A stretch of 64,000 bases of DNA from Providencia rustigianii DSM 4541 (GCF_000156395.1 NZ_GG703822.1:1018-65017), one strand, 5' to 3'; shown: positions 10,319 through 24,454, counted from the first letter of the stretch. Translations and numbers: made by a program. The notes: generated by a model from the letters alone, not told the origin.

Positions 10319-11776
10319 ATGATGAGTTTAGCGACCCTAGAATTGTTGCTTTCCGTTAATGAAAGCCAATTAATAGAAGAAATTATCATTTCTCTTCTCG
10401 CGACTCCTCAGTTGGCCGTATTTTTTGAAAAACACCCTCGCTTAAAAAAAGCACTGTTAAAAGATTTATCGGGTTGGAAAAAAGATCTTAAACAGAAACT
10501 GCAAGATGCATTAGTTCCTCAACAACTCTCTGAAGAATTTGGTCTGTATCAAAAATCATTAGGGATATCTACTGACGCATTTTTTACCCAACTACCTTCG
10601 ATTATAGAAAAGCTGGAACAATTAGATTCCCCTTTTTATCGAGAAGCAAACCAGCTGCAACAAGGCAAAATTGAAAACCGCAGTGCACGGCAATCTTTAA
10701 TTGTACAGCGCTGGCGAGTTAGTCTAATTTTACAAGTGACCACCTTACATAAAGAGTTACTAGAACAAGAAAAAGAGCAATTACTTGCTGAACTACAAAG
10801 GCGCTTAGCTCTCAGTGGTAATTTGGAAGATATCCTAGGGGAAAATGAACGCTCATCGGGACGCTTATGGGACTTAAGCAAAGGATTGAATAATCCAGCC
10901 TCTTATAATGAGCCACTGATTTCTCGTTATAGTGAATTTTTACGTCAGCAACCTGAATTAGAAAAAATTGCCCAGTTGCTAGGACGTAGTCAATCCGCAA
11001 AATCTATTCTGGATGACAATGTAATTCTCGAGCCCATGACTATCATGGAAAAAGTCCCAGAAACAGTGCCAGAGCAAGTCGATGGCTTAAATCAAAGCGA
11101 TGATATTCTGAGGCTTTTGCCCGCCGAATTGGCTATGTTGGGTATTGAGGATATTGAGTTTGAGTTTTATCGTAAACTTCTTGAAAAACAGTTACTCACT
11201 TATCGCCTGCAAGGTGAAAGCTGGCAAGAGAGAAAAGTTTTACGTCCAGTCACTCATCATCAACATGAAGAGCAACCTAGAGGACCATTCGTGGTCTGTA
11301 TTGATACATCCGGTTCGATGGGTGGACTAAATGAACGCTGTGCAAAAGCATTTTGCCTCGCGTTAATGAAAATTGCACTTGCAGATAACCGCTCTTGCCA
11401 TGTGATGCTGTTTTCTACCGAAATTGTCCACTACGATTTATTATCTGCGGATGGTCTTGAACAATGTATGCGTTTTTTACATCAAACTTTTCGCGGGGGA
11501 ACAGATTTAGCGTCTTGTTTACGGGAAACAACTGTAAAGTTAGAATCAAAACAATGGAGTGACGCCGATGCGGTGGTGATTTCAGATTTTGTCGCCCAGC
11601 GTTTGCCAGATGAATTAGTTCAGAAGATAAAATCCCTTCAGAAAGTTGGTAAATACCGCTTCCATGCGGTATCTGTATCAAACTATGGGAAACCCGGGAT
11701 CATGAAGATATTCGACCATATCTGGCGTTTTGATACCGGGTTAAAGAGCCGACTATTACGGCGCTTCAGTCGCTAA
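10319..11776 (+). CDS. viaA: VWA-domain protein ViaA, RavA partner
   Basis: A 485-residue protein whose C-terminal third is a von Willebrand factor A domain with a MIDAS motif DTSGSMGG starting near residue 329. The N-terminal two thirds are helical, as in E. coli ViaA, which stimulates RavA ATPase activity. Only 2 bp separate it from ravA. Its stop codon abuts the stop of the convergent asnA with no gap, so the two transcripts must overlap at their 3' ends. Confidence 0.95.
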   Translation: MMSLATLELLLSVNESQLIEEIIISLLATPQLAVFFEKHPRLKKALLKDLSGWKKDLKQKLQDALVPQQLSEEFGLYQKSLGISTDAFFTQLPSIIEKLEQLDSPFYREANQLQQGKIENRSARQSLIVQRWRVSLILQVTTLHKELLEQEKEQLLAELQRRLALSGNLEDILGENERSSGRLWDLSKGLNNPASYNEPLISRYSEFLRQQPELEKIAQLLGRSQSAKSILDDNVILEPMTIMEKVPETVPEQVDGLNQSDDILRLLPAELAMLGIEDIEFEFYRKLLEKQLLTYRLQGESWQERKVLRPVTHHQHEEQPRGPFVVCIDTSGSMGGLNERCAKAFCLALMKIALADNRSCHVMLFSTEIVHYDLLSADGLEQCMRFLHQTFRGGTDLASCLRETTVKLESKQWSDADAVVISDFVAQRLPDELVQKIKSLQKVGKYRFHAVSVSNYGKPGIMKIFDHIWRFDTGLKSRLLRRFSR

Positions 11777-12769
11777 TTACAGCATATCTTCGACAGATTC
11801 AGCCATTTCAGGTGACCATACGCCACACTGTACTTGACCAATATGCTGACGTTGTAGCAGCAACATCACTAAACGAGACTGACCAATACCACCACCGATG
11901 GATTGTGGCATTTCGCCTGCTACGAGGGCTTTGTGCCATTCAAGCTCCATACGTTTCTCATCACCCGTTAACCCAAGCTGGCGAGTTAAACACTCAGGGC
12001 TAACTCGGATACCCATTGAAGAGATTTCAAATGCATCTTGTAAAATAGGGTTCCAAACAATGATGTCACCGTTTAAGCCTTTGAGGCCATCTTCGTTGAC
12101 AGTAGTCCAGTCATCATAATCTGGAGCACGTACATCATGAGATTCACCGCTAGATAATTTGCCACCGATACCAATTAAGAATACTGCACCAAATTCTTTA
12201 GCAATTGCGCGCTCGCGACCTTTTGCATCGAGACCAGGGTAACGCTGAAGTAACTCTTCACTGTGGATAAAGTGAATTTGATCTGGCAGGAACGGTGCCA
12301 GACCAAATTCTTTACTTACGGCAGCTTCTGTTTCTTTTATTGCCTTGTAGATTTTACCCACTGTCTGTTTCAGATAAGGAAGGTTACGCTCCTCATCTGC
12401 CATCACTTTTTCCCAATCCCACTGATCAACATAAACAGAATGGATTGGGGTTAAGCGATCCTCGTCCGGACGTAACGCTTTCATATGAGTGTACAAACCT
12501 TGACCTTTACTAAAACCAAAACGACCTAACGTTTTACGTTTCCATTTAGCCAAAGAGTGAACGACTTCAAACGTTGCATCTGGGATTGATTTCACTTTTA
12601 CCTGAACAGCTTTTTCGCAGCCTGATAAGTTATCTTGAGTACCGTCACCTAAGCGACTTAGGATCGGACCTTGAACTTCAATTAAGCCAAGCTCTTTTTC
12701 AAGTAAACGTGAGAAATAAGATTTAACAAAACTAATTTGTTGCTGATGTTCGATGAATGACTTGTCCAT
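11777..12769 (-). CDS. asnA: aspartate--ammonia ligase (asparagine synthetase A)
   Basis: A 330-residue enzyme that makes asparagine from aspartate, ATP and ammonia. The class-II aminoacyl-tRNA-synthetase-like fold shows conserved blocks [19 protein letters not shown] and [14 protein letters not shown], nearly identical to E. coli AsnA. The start MDKSFIEH at 12769 is chosen because it gives the family length and places the reading frame against the E. coli N-terminus; an upstream in-frame ATG at 12781 would add four unconserved residues. It is divergent from its regulator asnC. Confidence 0.96.
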   Translation of the reverse strand: MDKSFIEHQQQISFVKSYFSRLLEKELGLIEVQGPILSRLGDGTQDNLSGCEKAVQVKVKSIPDATFEVVHSLAKWKRKTLGRFGFSKGQGLYTHMKALRPDEDRLTPIHSVYVDQWDWEKVMADEERNLPYLKQTVGKIYKAIKETEAAVSKEFGLAPFLPDQIHFIHSEELLQRYPGLDAKGRERAIAKEFGAVFLIGIGGKLSSGESHDVRAPDYDDWTTVNEDGLKGLNGDIIVWNPILQDAFEISSMGIRVSPECLTRQLGLTGDEKRMELEWHKALVAGEMPQSIGGGIGQSRLVMLLLQRQHIGQVQCGVWSPEMAESVEDML

Positions 12770-12929
12770 AAATATACCCATAGTTTGTTTGCTGTATTAG
12801 CCGATGTATAGATTAAGCAACAAAACGAGGTATAAATTCAATATGCACTACAAAAAAAAGCCTTTATTGTTTATTTTAATTAAAAATAGGGTTATAAAAA
12901 TGAATATTCATCAAAATGGAGACTAATTT

Positions 12930-13391
12930 ATGCCTGAAAATTATCAAATCGATAATCTCGATCGTGACATACTTCACGAATTAATGGCCAATGCGCGTAT
13001 TCCTTACGCTGAACTTGCTAAAAAATTCTCCGTTAGTCCCGGCACAATTCATGTACGGGTTGAAAAAATGAAGCAGGCGGGGATCATTAATGGTACCCGA
13101 ATTGATATCAGTGCTAAGCGTTTAGGTTTTGATGTGTGCTGCTTTATTGGCATCATTTTAAAAAGTGCGAAAGATTATCATACCGCACTAAAAAAATTAG
13201 ATGCTTTAGAGGAAGTCGTTGAAGTCTATTATACAACGGGGCAATACAGCATCTTTATTAAGGTCATGTGTCGATCGATTGATTCACTACAAGATGTACT
13301 TATCAACAAAATACAGACCATCGATGAAATACAATCCACAGAAACGCTGATCTCCTTGCAAAACCCGATCATGCGAACGATTAAGCCTTAG
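12930..13391 (+). CDS. asnC: asparagine-responsive regulator AsnC (Lrp/AsnC family)
   Basis: A 153-residue Lrp-type regulator: an N-terminal helix-turn-helix (about residues 8-55, IPYAELAKKFSVSPGTIHVRVEKM) and a C-terminal RAM ligand-binding domain. In E. coli it activates asnA when asparagine is scarce and affects the mioC-mnmG region. Here it is divergent from asnA across a 160-bp gap and points toward mioC and oriC, as in E. coli. Confidence 0.96.
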   Translation: MPENYQIDNLDRDILHELMANARIPYAELAKKFSVSPGTIHVRVEKMKQAGIINGTRIDISAKRLGFDVCCFIGIILKSAKDYHTALKKLDALEEVVEVYYTTGQYSIFIKVMCRSIDSLQDVLINKIQTIDEIQSTETLISLQNPIMRTIKP

Positions 13392-13413
13392 AAAAAAAAG
13401 TTATATAACCACA

Positions 13414-13422
13414 TTATCCACA
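13414..13422 (+). promoter_or_regulatory. DnaA box upstream of mioC
   Basis: TTATCCACA is an exact consensus DnaA box in the asnC-mioC gap, 62 bp before the mioC start. E. coli has a DnaA box at the same place, where DnaA represses mioC transcription that would otherwise enter oriC. Confidence 0.8.
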
Positions 13423-13483
13423 GGTAGATCCCAGCTCATTCACAGCGTACAATAGCGCCCAATGTATGCGAAAGAGAATCACC

Positions 13484-13924
13484 ATGACAAAAATAACCTT
13501 AATTAGTGGCAGTACAATGGGCAGTGCCGAATATGTTGCAGAGCATATGGCAGAGATTTTAGAAGAACTCGGCTATGAAACAGATGTACAACACGGCCCT
13601 GAACTTGATGATCTACCTCTTGAAGGGTTATGGCTGGTGGTCAGCTCAACGCATGGAGCTGGTGATCTCCCTGAAAATATCCAACCTCTCGCTGAAGCTA
13701 TCCAAGCGAAATCACCTGATCTTAGTAAGATCAAATATGGTGCAGTAGGAATTGGCAGCTCTGAATATGATACTTTCTGTGGCGCGATCCACACTCTAGA
13801 TACTTTATTGCAAGATAAAGGCGCTAAAAGGATCGGCAATTGTTTTGAAATTGATGTTCAGCAACACGAAATTCCTGAAGATCCCGCTGGTGTTTGGGTT
13901 AAAATTTGGGCAAACGAACTCTGA
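13484..13924 (+). CDS. mioC: flavodoxin-like FMN-binding protein MioC
   Basis: A 146-residue flavodoxin-fold protein. The phosphate-binding loop SGSTMGSAEYVAEH follows the first strand, and SSTHGAGDLPEN and GSSEYDTFCGAI fit the other FMN loops. E. coli MioC is linked to biotin synthase electron transfer. The start at 13484 gives MTKITLISGS, matching the family N-terminus, with AAAGAGA upstream; an earlier in-frame ATG at 13466 would add six residues. Transcription from mioC runs into oriC. Confidence 0.95.
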   Translation: MTKITLISGSTMGSAEYVAEHMAEILEELGYETDVQHGPELDDLPLEGLWLVVSSTHGAGDLPENIQPLAEAIQAKSPDLSKIKYGAVGIGSSEYDTFCGAIHTLDTLLQDKGAKRIGNCFEIDVQQHEIPEDPAGVWVKIWANEL

Positions 13925-14215
13925 TTTGTGCAAAATACAAGCAGTCAGCTGTGGATAACTACGGTAAGATCATGGTATTAACCGGTAGTTATCCAGAATA
14001 TAAGTTTTAGGGCGATCTTGCCCTGTGCATAAGTACCCATTTTGATCCCAGCTTATACGCAATAGGATCACGGATCATTCACAGTATATGATCCTTTACA
14101 CTTTAATGATCTTTAACGTGAAAAATCACTTATCCACAGAAACAGTCGATCCTAATAGTAGATCTAATAAAGAGATCTTTAAAAAAAAAGATCTTTATAT
14201 TATAAGGGTGGGAAG
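13925..14215 (+). other. oriC: chromosomal replication origin oriC
   Basis: The mioC-mnmG gap has every landmark of an enteric oriC, in reverse orientation to the usual E. coli drawing. DnaA boxes seen are R4-like TTATCCACA (complement of 13950-13958), R3-like TTATCCAGA (13989-13997), R2-like TTATGCACA (complement of 14024-14032) and R1 TTATCCACA (14130-14138). Three AT-rich 13-mers ending in GATC lie at 14152-14164, 14165-14177 and 14181-14193, on the mnmG side. Eleven GATC (Dam/SeqA) sites occur between 13968 and 14193, the same number remembered for E. coli oriC. The text between R1 and R2 closely resembles the E. coli I-box/IHF region. Confidence 0.95.
14150..14200. repeat. oriC DNA-unwinding element, three 13-mers
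   Basis: Three A/T-rich 13-mers, each ending in GATC on this strand, lie side by side next to mnmG. The mnmG-proximal one contains a run of nine A residues. This is the expected duplex-opening site where DnaA loads the helicase. Confidence 0.85.
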
Positions 14216-14299
14216 CCAAGGGTTGGTCTCTCCTGCAAACTTGAGTAGAATTCATTTCCCAAATGCACAGTTAGCATTTTCTAACGTTAAGGTTCACAC

Positions 14300-16189
14300 A
14301 TGTTTTATCCAGAGCAATTTGACGTCATCGTAATTGGTGGTGGTCATGCCGGTACTGAGGCAGCAATGGCAGCTGCACGTATGGGGCGTCAAACCCTATT
14401 ACTGACTCACAATATTGATACATTGGGCCAGATGTCTTGCAACCCAGCCATCGGTGGGATCGGTAAGGGACATCTGGTAAGAGAAATTGATGCCCTCGGT
14501 GGCTTAATGGCTACTGCAACAGACAAAGCCGGTATCCAATTTAGAACACTCAATGCAAGCAAAGGGCCTGCAGTTCGTGCAACTCGCGCACAAGCAGACC
14601 GAGTGCTATACCGACAAGCCGTTAGAACAGCATTAGAAAATCAACCTAACCTCATGATCTTCCAACAACCTGTTGAAGATCTGATAGTTGAAAATAATCG
14701 AGTAACCGGTGCTGTTACTCGCATGGGATTGAAATTTAAAGCTAAATCTGTGGTATTAACCGTAGGTACTTTCCTTGATGGAAAAATTCATATCGGTTTA
14801 GAAAACTACAGCGGCGGTCGTGCTGGTGATCCACCCGCTATTTCTCTTTCTCAGCGTTTAAGAGAATTACCATTACGTGTAAATCGTTTAAAAACAGGGA
14901 CGCCACCGAGAATCGATGCAAGAACTATCGATTTTAGCCAACTAGCTCAACAGCTAGGTGATGACCCAATGCCTGTGTTTTCATTTTTAGGTTCACAAGA
15001 GCAGCATCCACAACAAGTGCCTTGCTATATCACCTATACCAATGAACAAACACATGAAGTGATCCGCAACAATTTAGATCGTAGCCCAATGTATGCAGGG
15101 ATCATCGAAGGGATCGGTCCTCGTTACTGCCCTTCAATTGAAGACAAAGTTATGCGGTTTGCAGATAAAAACGCTCACCAGATCTTCTTAGAACCTGAAG
15201 GCCTAACAAGCAATGAGATCTATCCAAACGGGATCTCCACCAGCTTACCATTTGATGTTCAAATGAAAATTGTTCATTCCATGAAGGGAATGGAAAATGC
15301 GAGGATCGTCCGTCCTGGTTATGCCATAGAATATGATTTCTTTGACCCAAGGGATCTGAAACAAACACTCGAAAGTAAATTTATTGAAGGCCTGTTCTTT
15401 GCGGGACAAATTAACGGGACTACTGGTTATGAGGAAGCTGCTGCTCAAGGCTTACTTGCTGGTCTGAATGCGGCACAACATGCATTTGATTTAGAAGGTT
15501 GGTTCCCACGTCGTGACCAAGCCTATGTTGGTGTTCTTGTAGATGACCTTTGTACATTAGGTACCAAAGAACCGTACCGCATGTTTACCTCTCGTGCTGA
15601 ATATCGCCTGATGCTACGTGAAGATAACGCTGATTTACGTCTGACTGAAAAAGGCCGTGAACTTGGATTAGTGGATGATGTTCGTTGGGAGCACTTCAAT
15701 CGTAAAGTTGAAATGATTGAAAAAGAGCGTCAACGCTTAAAAGATATTTGGGTTCACCCAAAATCAGACAACCACGAAGAAATTGACCAAATACTCAGCG
15801 TGCCGTTATCCAAAGAAGCGAACGGTGAAGATTTACTGCGTCGCCCAGAAATGACGTATCAAATGCTGACCTCACTCAACTTATTTGCACCTGGTGTCGA
15901 AGATCCACAAGCGGCTGATCAAGTAGAGATCCAAGTCAAATACGAAGGTTATATTGCCCGTCAGCAAGAAGAGATCGAACGCCAGCTGCGTAATGAAAAT
16001 ACGCTACTACCTGTAGATTTGGATTACAAACAAGTAAAAGGATTATCTAACGAGGTGATGGCTAAATTAAATGACCATAAACCGACCTCAATTGGCCAAG
16101 CATCTCGTATATCAGGTATTACACCAGCGGCAATCTCCATCTTGTTAGTCTGGTTGAAAAAACAAGGCATGTTACGTCGGAGCGCATAA
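14300..16189 (+). CDS. mnmG: tRNA uridine 5-carboxymethylaminomethyl modification enzyme MnmG (GidA)
   Basis: A 629-residue FAD enzyme that works with MnmE to modify U34 of certain tRNAs. The dinucleotide-binding loop [11 protein letters not shown] is at residues 12-22, and the family blocks [32 protein letters not shown] and [14 protein letters not shown] are intact. It begins 85 bp from the oriC 13-mers and is followed after 1 bp by rsmG. A probable A/T-rich promoter overlaps the unwinding element. Confidence 0.97.
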   Translation: MFYPEQFDVIVIGGGHAGTEAAMAAARMGRQTLLLTHNIDTLGQMSCNPAIGGIGKGHLVREIDALGGLMATATDKAGIQFRTLNASKGPAVRATRAQADRVLYRQAVRTALENQPNLMIFQQPVEDLIVENNRVTGAVTRMGLKFKAKSVVLTVGTFLDGKIHIGLENYSGGRAGDPPAISLSQRLRELPLRVNRLKTGTPPRIDARTIDFSQLAQQLGDDPMPVFSFLGSQEQHPQQVPCYITYTNEQTHEVIRNNLDRSPMYAGIIEGIGPRYCPSIEDKVMRFADKNAHQIFLEPEGLTSNEIYPNGISTSLPFDVQMKIVHSMKGMENARIVRPGYAIEYDFFDPRDLKQTLESKFIEGLFFAGQINGTTGYEEAAAQGLLAGLNAAQHAFDLEGWFPRRDQAYVGVLVDDLCTLGTKEPYRMFTSRAEYRLMLREDNADLRLTEKGRELGLVDDVRWEHFNRKVEMIEKERQRLKDIWVHPKSDNHEEIDQILSVPLSKEANGEDLLRRPEMTYQMLTSLNLFAPGVEDPQAADQVEIQVKYEGYIARQQEEIERQLRNENTLLPVDLDYKQVKGLSNEVMAKLNDHKPTSIGQASRISGITPAAISILLVWLKKQGMLRRSA

Positions 16190-16190
16190 T

Positions 16191-16814
16191 ATGGATTTAA
16201 TTGCAAAACTGACCAAGCTATTAGCTAAAACAGATATCATACTGACTGAAAAGCAAAAACAGCAGTTAGTAGATTATGTTGGTTTACTGAATAAGTGGAA
16301 CAAAGCGTACAATTTAACGTCGGTACGTGACCCAGAATTAATGCTCGTTCGTCACATCATGGATAGCATCGTCGTGAACGATCATCTTAAGGGTTATAAA
16401 TTTATCGACGTAGGAACCGGTCCAGGGCTCCCTGGCGTTCCGTTAGCCATTGTGCGACCAGATTCCCACTTTGTGTTGTTGGACAGCTTAGGGAAGCGTA
16501 TACGCTTCTTAAAACAGGTTCAGCATGAACTCGGTTTAAATAATATTGAACCTGTTCAGGCTCGAGTTGAGGAATATCCCGTTAAAGACGGATTTGATGG
16601 TGTCATTAGTCGAGCCTTTGCTTCATTAAATGACATGTTGAGTTGGTGTCACCATCTCCCGGCAGAAGAAGGGCGTTTTTATGCTTTGAAAGGGGTTGTT
16701 CGTGATGAAGAACTGGCTGGTTTACCTGATGGCTTTGAAATTGAATCGATCATTGAACTAAAAGTTCCTGAACTAAATGAGCAGCGTCACTTAGTTAAGT
16801 TATTAAAAAAATAA
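16191..16814 (+). CDS. rsmG: 16S rRNA (guanine527-N7)-methyltransferase RsmG (GidB)
   Basis: A 207-residue SAM-dependent methyltransferase. The SAM-binding motif [10 protein letters not shown] is at residues 73-82, and the family elements [16 protein letters not shown] and VISRAFASL are present. It forms a two-gene operon with mnmG (1-bp gap) that ends at a strong hairpin. Confidence 0.97.
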   Translation: MDLIAKLTKLLAKTDIILTEKQKQQLVDYVGLLNKWNKAYNLTSVRDPELMLVRHIMDSIVVNDHLKGYKFIDVGTGPGLPGVPLAIVRPDSHFVLLDSLGKRIRFLKQVQHELGLNNIEPVQARVEEYPVKDGFDGVISRAFASLNDMLSWCHHLPAEEGRFYALKGVVRDEELAGLPDGFEIESIIELKVPELNEQRHLVKLLKK

Positions 16815-16850
16815 CGTATTCTCGACAAAGTTATTTTATCTTTTAGAGCG

Positions 16851-16885
16851 ATAGCCGTACATTTACAATGTTACGGCTATTTTTA
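16851..16885 (+). terminator. rho-independent terminator of mnmG-rsmG
   Basis: ATAGCCGTA at 16851-16859 pairs with TACGGCTAT at 16872-16880, with an inner ACATT/AATGT extension, followed by TTTTTATA. Confidence 0.85.
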
Positions 16886-17153
16886 TATTAGCGTTAATAT
16901 TAATTGATTTAAATTTACTTAATATTTACATCTTGATAACTAATAACGATCAAATATAAAAATAAAAGACTCTTAAACTAATATTATAACTAAATCGTTT
17001 TAGCTAATTTAAATAGTTAATAATGAAATGTTTGATTTATTGCACGATTTCTTAGTTTAAAAAATAACTAATTTAATTATTTGATTTACTGCTGAAAAAT
17101 AGAATTCTAACCTGATAAACAGTGAGGTTATTAATCAATAGATTAATATTTGT

Positions 17154-17169
17154 TGTGATCTTAATCACA
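17154..17169. promoter_or_regulatory. CRP-type binding site upstream of atpI
   Basis: TGTGATCTTAATCACA matches the TGTGA-N6-TCACA consensus in both half sites. It lies about 130 bp upstream of the best atp promoter candidate. Control of the atp operon by CRP is an inference from this site alone. Confidence 0.6.
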
Positions 17170-17280
17170 TAAAGTTATTTTTAAGCAACCAATCGTTAAT
17201 AAATTATTAGTTTCATCTGTGTTAATTCTGCGCTATCTCGAAAAAATTAAATATTTATTCACCTTTTCGCTACTTACTGA

Positions 17281-17308
17281 TTGAATTCATTTCGCCTGCC
17301 CGTATAAT
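17281..17308 (+). promoter_or_regulatory. probable atp operon promoter
   Basis: TTGAAT at 17281-17286 and a perfect TATAAT at 17303-17308 are 16 bp apart, about 97 bp before the atpI start. A second possible -35 (TTGACA, 17326-17331) has no well-spaced -10 box. Confidence 0.55.
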
Positions 17309-17404
17309 TTGCTCGTTTTTGTCTCTTGACACATTTAAGCAAAGGCAGTTTTATACAACACTTAGCGTTTCTTAGGCTGAGAAGAGCTGGGAGTACACAA
17401 AGTT

Positions 17405-17779
17405 ATGTCTGTTTCTCTTTATGGCGGTAATGCGATTAAGCAACTGTCTATTCAGTTAATAACTTTTGTAATCCTCAGTGGGGCTTTCTGTGCAAATAGT
17501 ATAGAATGGGGAGCCTCTGCTCTTGCTGGCGGGTTAGCATGCTGGTTACCCAATGTCGTATTTATGCTACTAACACGCTTTCAAAAAGCAAAAGAAGAGG
17601 ATGAACCTGTCCGCATTGCCTGGTTCTTTGCATTAGGAGCAGGGTTAAAGGTTGTTACAACTATAACTGTCTTAGTTGTTGCTTTTGGTGTGTTTAAAGC
17701 GTCACTAACACCACTGGGTTTGACCTATTTAGCGGTGCTGATTGTTCAGATTGTTGCACCAGCCGTTGTAAAACGGTAA
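17405..17779 (+). CDS. atpI: ATP synthase subunit I
   Basis: A 124-residue membrane protein with four hydrophobic segments. It is the first gene of the atp operon and is an assembly factor for the c ring rather than a structural subunit. A basic/acidic loop (RFQKAKEEDEPVR) lies between helices 2 and 3. Confidence 0.93.
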   Translation: MSVSLYGGNAIKQLSIQLITFVILSGAFCANSIEWGASALAGGLACWLPNVVFMLLTRFQKAKEEDEPVRIAWFFALGAGLKVVTTITVLVVAFGVFKASLTPLGLTYLAVLIVQIVAPAVVKR

Positions 17780-18631
<852 letters not shown>

Positions 18632-18659
18632 TTTAACTATCAATAATTGTATTAACTGA

Positions 18660-19446
<787 letters not shown>

Positions 19447-19458
19447 GGAGGGAGGGGC

Positions 19459-19992
19459 ATGTCTGAAATTGCTACTGTAGCTCGCCCCTACGCCAAAGCA
19501 GCTTTTGACTTTGCTGTGGAAAACCAAGCTGTTGCGAGCTGGCAGAATATGCTGGCCTTCACCGCTGAGGTGACGCGCAATGAACAGGTTGGTGAGCTGC
19601 TTTCTGGTTCTATTGCACCAGAAACATTAGCTAAAACGTTTATCTCTGTTTGTGGGGATGAAATTGACGAGCATGTTCAAAATCTGATTCGTGTCATGGC
19701 TGAAAATGGTCGTTTGACGACTTTACCAGAAGTATTAGCTCAATTTATTCAATTGCGCGATGCACTGGAATCAACTGTTGAAGTTGATGTTCTTTCTGCT
19801 AACGAACTGAGTGAACAGCAGTCAGCTAAAATTTCTGCCGCGATGGAAAAACGTCTGTCACGCAAAGTTAAGCTGAATTGCAAAATTGACAAGTCTGTTA
19901 TTGCTGGAGTGATCATTCGTGCTGGAGACCTCGTCATTGATGGGAGTATCCGCGGTCGCTTAGAGCGTTTAACTGACGTCTTGCAGTCTTAA
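19459..19992 (+). CDS. atpH: F0F1 ATP synthase subunit delta
   Basis: A 177-residue stator subunit that joins the b dimer to the top of the alpha3-beta3 ring. The helical N-terminal domain ([14 protein letters not shown]) and the C-terminal [13 protein letters not shown] strand are intact, and the length equals E. coli. It follows atpF by 12 bp with a strong AAGGAGGG ribosome site. Confidence 0.97.
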   Translation: MSEIATVARPYAKAAFDFAVENQAVASWQNMLAFTAEVTRNEQVGELLSGSIAPETLAKTFISVCGDEIDEHVQNLIRVMAENGRLTTLPEVLAQFIQLRDALESTVEVDVLSANELSEQQSAKISAAMEKRLSRKVKLNCKIDKSVIAGVIIRAGDLVIDGSIRGRLERLTDVLQS

Positions 19993-20006
19993 GGGGACTG
20001 GAGCAT

Positions 20007-21548
20007 ATGCAACTGAATTCCACCGAAATCAGCGAACTGATCAAACAGCGTATTGCTCAGTTCGATGTTGTGAGTGAAGCTCACAATGAAGGTACGATTG
20101 TATCCGTTAACGACGGTATCATTCGTATTCACGGTTTAGCCGAAGTCATGCAGGGTGAGATGATCGCACTGCCTGGCAACCGTTACGCAATTGCACTGAA
20201 CTTAGAGCGTGACTCTGTTGGTGCGGTTGTAATGGGTCCTTATGCTGACTTAGCAGAAGGCATGAAAGTTAAATGTACAGGTCGTATTCTTGAAGTTCCA
20301 GTAGGCCGTGGTCTGCTAGGACGTGTAGTGAATACTCTGGGTCAACCAATTGATGGTAAAGGTCCTGTTGAGCACGATGGCTTCTCTCCTGTAGAAGTTA
20401 TTGCTCCGGGCGTTATCGAACGTCAATCAGTTGATCAACCAGTACAGACTGGTTATAAATCAGTCGATGCGATGATTCCAATCGGCCGTGGTCAGCGTGA
20501 GCTTATCATCGGTGACCGTCAAACTGGTAAAACAGCTCTGGCGATCGATGCAATCATCAACCAGCGTGATTCTGGCATCAAATGTGTTTACGTTGCTATC
20601 GGTCAGAAAGCATCTACGATTTCTAACGTAGTACGTAAACTCGAAGAACACGGCGCTCTGGAAAATACCATTGTTGTTGTTGCTACTGCATCTGAATCAG
20701 CTGCATTGCAATACTTAGCACCATACTCTGGTTGTGCGATGGGTGAATATTTCCGTGACCGTGGTGAAGATGCTCTGATTGTTTATGATGACCTGTCTAA
20801 ACAGGCTGTTGCATACCGTCAGATTTCACTGTTGCTGCGTCGTCCACCAGGACGTGAAGCATACCCAGGTGATGTTTTCTATCTGCATTCACGTTTACTT
20901 GAGCGTGCTGCTCGTGTTAACGCTGACTACGTAGAAGCATTCACTAAAGGTGAAGTGAAAGGTCAAACCGGTTCATTGACTGCTCTGCCAATCATTGAAA
21001 CCCAAGCGGGTGACGTTTCTGCATTCGTACCAACAAACGTAATTTCGATTACTGATGGTCAGATCTTCCTGGAATCTAACCTGTTTAACTCTGGTATTCG
21101 TCCAGCGGTTAACCCGGGTATTTCAGTATCTCGTGTTGGTGGTGCTGCTCAGACTAAAATCATTAAGAAACTGTCTGGTGGTATCCGTACCGCACTGGCT
21201 CAATACCGTGAACTGGCAGCTTTTGCTCAGTTTGCTTCCGACCTCGATGACGCAACTCGTAAACAGTTGAGCCATGGTCAGAAAGTAACTGAATTGCTGA
21301 AACAGAAACAGTATGCACCAATGTCAGTAGCAGAGCAGGCACTGTCTCTGTTTGCTGCAGAACGTGGATATCTGGACGATGTTGAGTTGGCTAAAATTTG
21401 TGCATTTGAAGAAGCGTTAGTTTCATTTGCACAGCGCGAGCATGCTGACCTTATGAACGAAATTGGCCTGGCTGGTAAATACAATGATGATATCGAAGCT
21501 AAGTTGAATAAACTGCTCGAATCATTCAAAGCCACCCAGTCCTGGTAA
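20007..21548 (+). CDS. atpA: F0F1 ATP synthase subunit alpha
   Basis: A 513-residue non-catalytic nucleotide-binding subunit, with P-loop GDRQTGKT near residue 169 and the signature [14 protein letters not shown]. Length is identical to E. coli. The start is 14 bp after atpH. Confidence 0.98.
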   Translation: MQLNSTEISELIKQRIAQFDVVSEAHNEGTIVSVNDGIIRIHGLAEVMQGEMIALPGNRYAIALNLERDSVGAVVMGPYADLAEGMKVKCTGRILEVPVGRGLLGRVVNTLGQPIDGKGPVEHDGFSPVEVIAPGVIERQSVDQPVQTGYKSVDAMIPIGRGQRELIIGDRQTGKTALAIDAIINQRDSGIKCVYVAIGQKASTISNVVRKLEEHGALENTIVVVATASESAALQYLAPYSGCAMGEYFRDRGEDALIVYDDLSKQAVAYRQISLLLRRPPGREAYPGDVFYLHSRLLERAARVNADYVEAFTKGEVKGQTGSLTALPIIETQAGDVSAFVPTNVISITDGQIFLESNLFNSGIRPAVNPGISVSRVGGAAQTKIIKKLSGGIRTALAQYRELAAFAQFASDLDDATRKQLSHGQKVTELLKQKQYAPMSVAEQALSLFAAERGYLDDVELAKICAFEEALVSFAQREHADLMNEIGLAGKYNDDIEAKLNKLLESFKATQSW

Positions 21549-21556
21549 TACTATTC

Positions 21557-21580
21557 GGCCCGTGAATTTTTATGGGCCGT
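21557..21580 (+). other. intercistronic hairpin between atpA and atpG
   Basis: CGGCCC (21557-21562) pairs with GGGCCG (21575-21580) around a 12-nt A/T-rich loop, with no T run after it. It is more likely an mRNA-stability or processing element than a terminator, since atpG follows 23 bp later. Confidence 0.5.
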
Positions 21581-21603
21581 CTGGTTAATAAGGAGAAGCA
21601 GAA

Positions 21604-22467
21604 ATGGCCGGCGCAAAAGAGATACGTTCTAAGATTGGAAGTGTGCAAAACACACAGAAAATCACTAAAGCGATGGAAATGGTCGCGGCGTCCAAAATGC
21701 GTAAAACGCAGGAACGCATGGCGTCCAGCCGTCCTTATGCAGAAACCATGCGCAGTGTGATTGGTCACCTTGCGTTAGGTAATCTGGAATATAAACACCC
21801 ATATCTCGAAGAGCGTGAAGTGAAACGCGTCGGGTATTTGGTTGTTTCAACAGACCGTGGTTTGTGTGGTGGTTTGAACATTAACTTGTTCAAAAAACTG
21901 CTTGCAGACATGAAAGTATGGTCTGAAAAAAACGTTCAGGTTGATTTGGCTTTAATCGGCTCTAAAGCGGTAGCATTCTTCGGAACTGTGGGCGGCAATG
22001 TCGTTTCACAAGTAACCGGAATGGGGGATAACCCAACCCTTTCAGACTTGATTGGTCCAGTTAACTCTATGCTACAAGCCTATGATGAAGGGCGTTTAGA
22101 TAAACTGTATGCGGTGAACAATAAGTTCGTCAATACAATGTCTCAAGAGCCAACTATTCTTCAGTTACTGCCATTGCCAGCGAGCGATGACGAAACACTG
22201 AAGAAGAAATCTTGGGATTATTTATATGAACCCGATCCTAAGGCGTTGCTGGATACCCTACTGCGTCGTTATATCGAGTCGCAGGTTTATCAGGGCGTCG
22301 TTGAAAACCTAGCTAGTGAGCAGGCCGCTCGAATGGTAGCGATGAAAGCCGCTACAGATAACGGCGGAGAACTGATCAAAGAGTTGCAGTTGGTTTACAA
22401 CAAAGCTCGTCAGGCCAGCATTACTCAGGAACTGACTGAAATTGTTTCTGGTGCAGCCGCGGTTTAA
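21604..22467 (+). CDS. atpG: F0F1 ATP synthase subunit gamma
   Basis: A 287-residue rotor shaft. The N-terminal helix ([28 protein letters not shown]) and the C-terminal helix ([18 protein letters not shown]) form the coiled coil inside the F1 head. Preceded by an AAGGAG ribosome site. Confidence 0.97.
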   Translation: MAGAKEIRSKIGSVQNTQKITKAMEMVAASKMRKTQERMASSRPYAETMRSVIGHLALGNLEYKHPYLEEREVKRVGYLVVSTDRGLCGGLNINLFKKLLADMKVWSEKNVQVDLALIGSKAVAFFGTVGGNVVSQVTGMGDNPTLSDLIGPVNSMLQAYDEGRLDKLYAVNNKFVNTMSQEPTILQLLPLPASDDETLKKKSWDYLYEPDPKALLDTLLRRYIESQVYQGVVENLASEQAARMVAMKAATDNGGELIKELQLVYNKARQASITQELTEIVSGAAAV

Positions 22468-22474
22468 CAGCTAG

Positions 22475-23884
<1,410 letters not shown>

Positions 23885-23905
23885 TCCATCTGACGAGGGG
23901 TTGAT

Positions 23906-24331
23906 ATGGTATCTGCAATGACATTCCACCTGACCGTTGTCAGTGCTGAAAAACAGATGTTTGACGGCCGAGTACAGAAAGTTCAGGTGACAGGTAGTGA
24001 AGGTGAGCTGGGGATTTATCCACAGCATACCCCTCTGCTGACTGCCATAAAACCAGGCATGGTACGCATTACCAAGCAGTTTGGTGAAGAAGAACTAATT
24101 TACCTCTCAGGCGGTATCTTAGAAGTTCAACCAACTGGTGTTATCGTACTTGCTGATACAGCGATCCGTGGTAAAGATTTAGACGAAGCTCGTGCAGTGG
24201 AAGCTAAACGCAAAGCGGAAGAACATATCCGCAAAGCACACGGCGATGTTGATTATGCTCAGGCATCAGCAGAACTTGCAAAAGCAATAGCGAAACTTCG
24301 AGTTATCGAGTTAACTAAAAAGCTAATGTAA
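23906..24331 (+). CDS. atpC: F0F1 ATP synthase subunit epsilon
   Basis: A 141-residue subunit: N-terminal beta sandwich ([22 protein letters not shown]) and a C-terminal two-helix inhibitor arm. The start at 23906 follows GAGGGG; Met5 would give the E. coli-like MTFHLTVV, so the true N-terminus could be four residues shorter. It is the last gene before a strong terminator. Confidence 0.96.
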   Translation: MVSAMTFHLTVVSAEKQMFDGRVQKVQVTGSEGELGIYPQHTPLLTAIKPGMVRITKQFGEEELIYLSGGILEVQPTGVIVLADTAIRGKDLDEARAVEAKRKAEEHIRKAHGDVDYAQASAELAKAIAKLRVIELTKKLM

Positions 24332-24350
24332 TGATAGCAATATAAGAAAA

Positions 24351-24380
24351 GCCAGTTAGTTTGACTAACTGGCTTTTTTA
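24351..24380 (+). terminator. rho-independent terminator of the atp operon
   Basis: A perfect 10-bp stem, GCCAGTTAGT with ACTAACTGGC, around a TTG loop, followed by a run of six T residues. Confidence 0.93.
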
Positions 24381-24454
24381 TTTGTGCGAAATATGTAGTA
24401 ATTTATGCAGGAAATAGGTTTACTTTCACCCCAAAGTTGGAGTTTCAGGAAAAT

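Larger units (their letters stand above)
16815..17404. other. rsmG-atpI intergenic region, very A/T-rich
   Basis: A 590-bp non-coding stretch. It holds the rsmG terminator (16851-16885), a perfect CRP-type palindrome (17154-17169) and a sigma70-like promoter near 17281-17308. The rest is A/T-rich with many TTAAT tracts, and no gene or long repeat is seen. Confidence 0.75.

Noticed and set aside
14088-14333. An 81-codon frame across oriC and the mnmG start
   Set aside because: It runs through DnaA boxes and the A-rich unwinding element, has no ribosome site and no family resemblance; it is a chance frame.
16900-17250. Possible CRISPR or tandem repeats in the A/T-rich rsmG-atpI gap
   Set aside because: Only irregular TTAAT-type tracts occur; there is no repeated unit with regular spacing.
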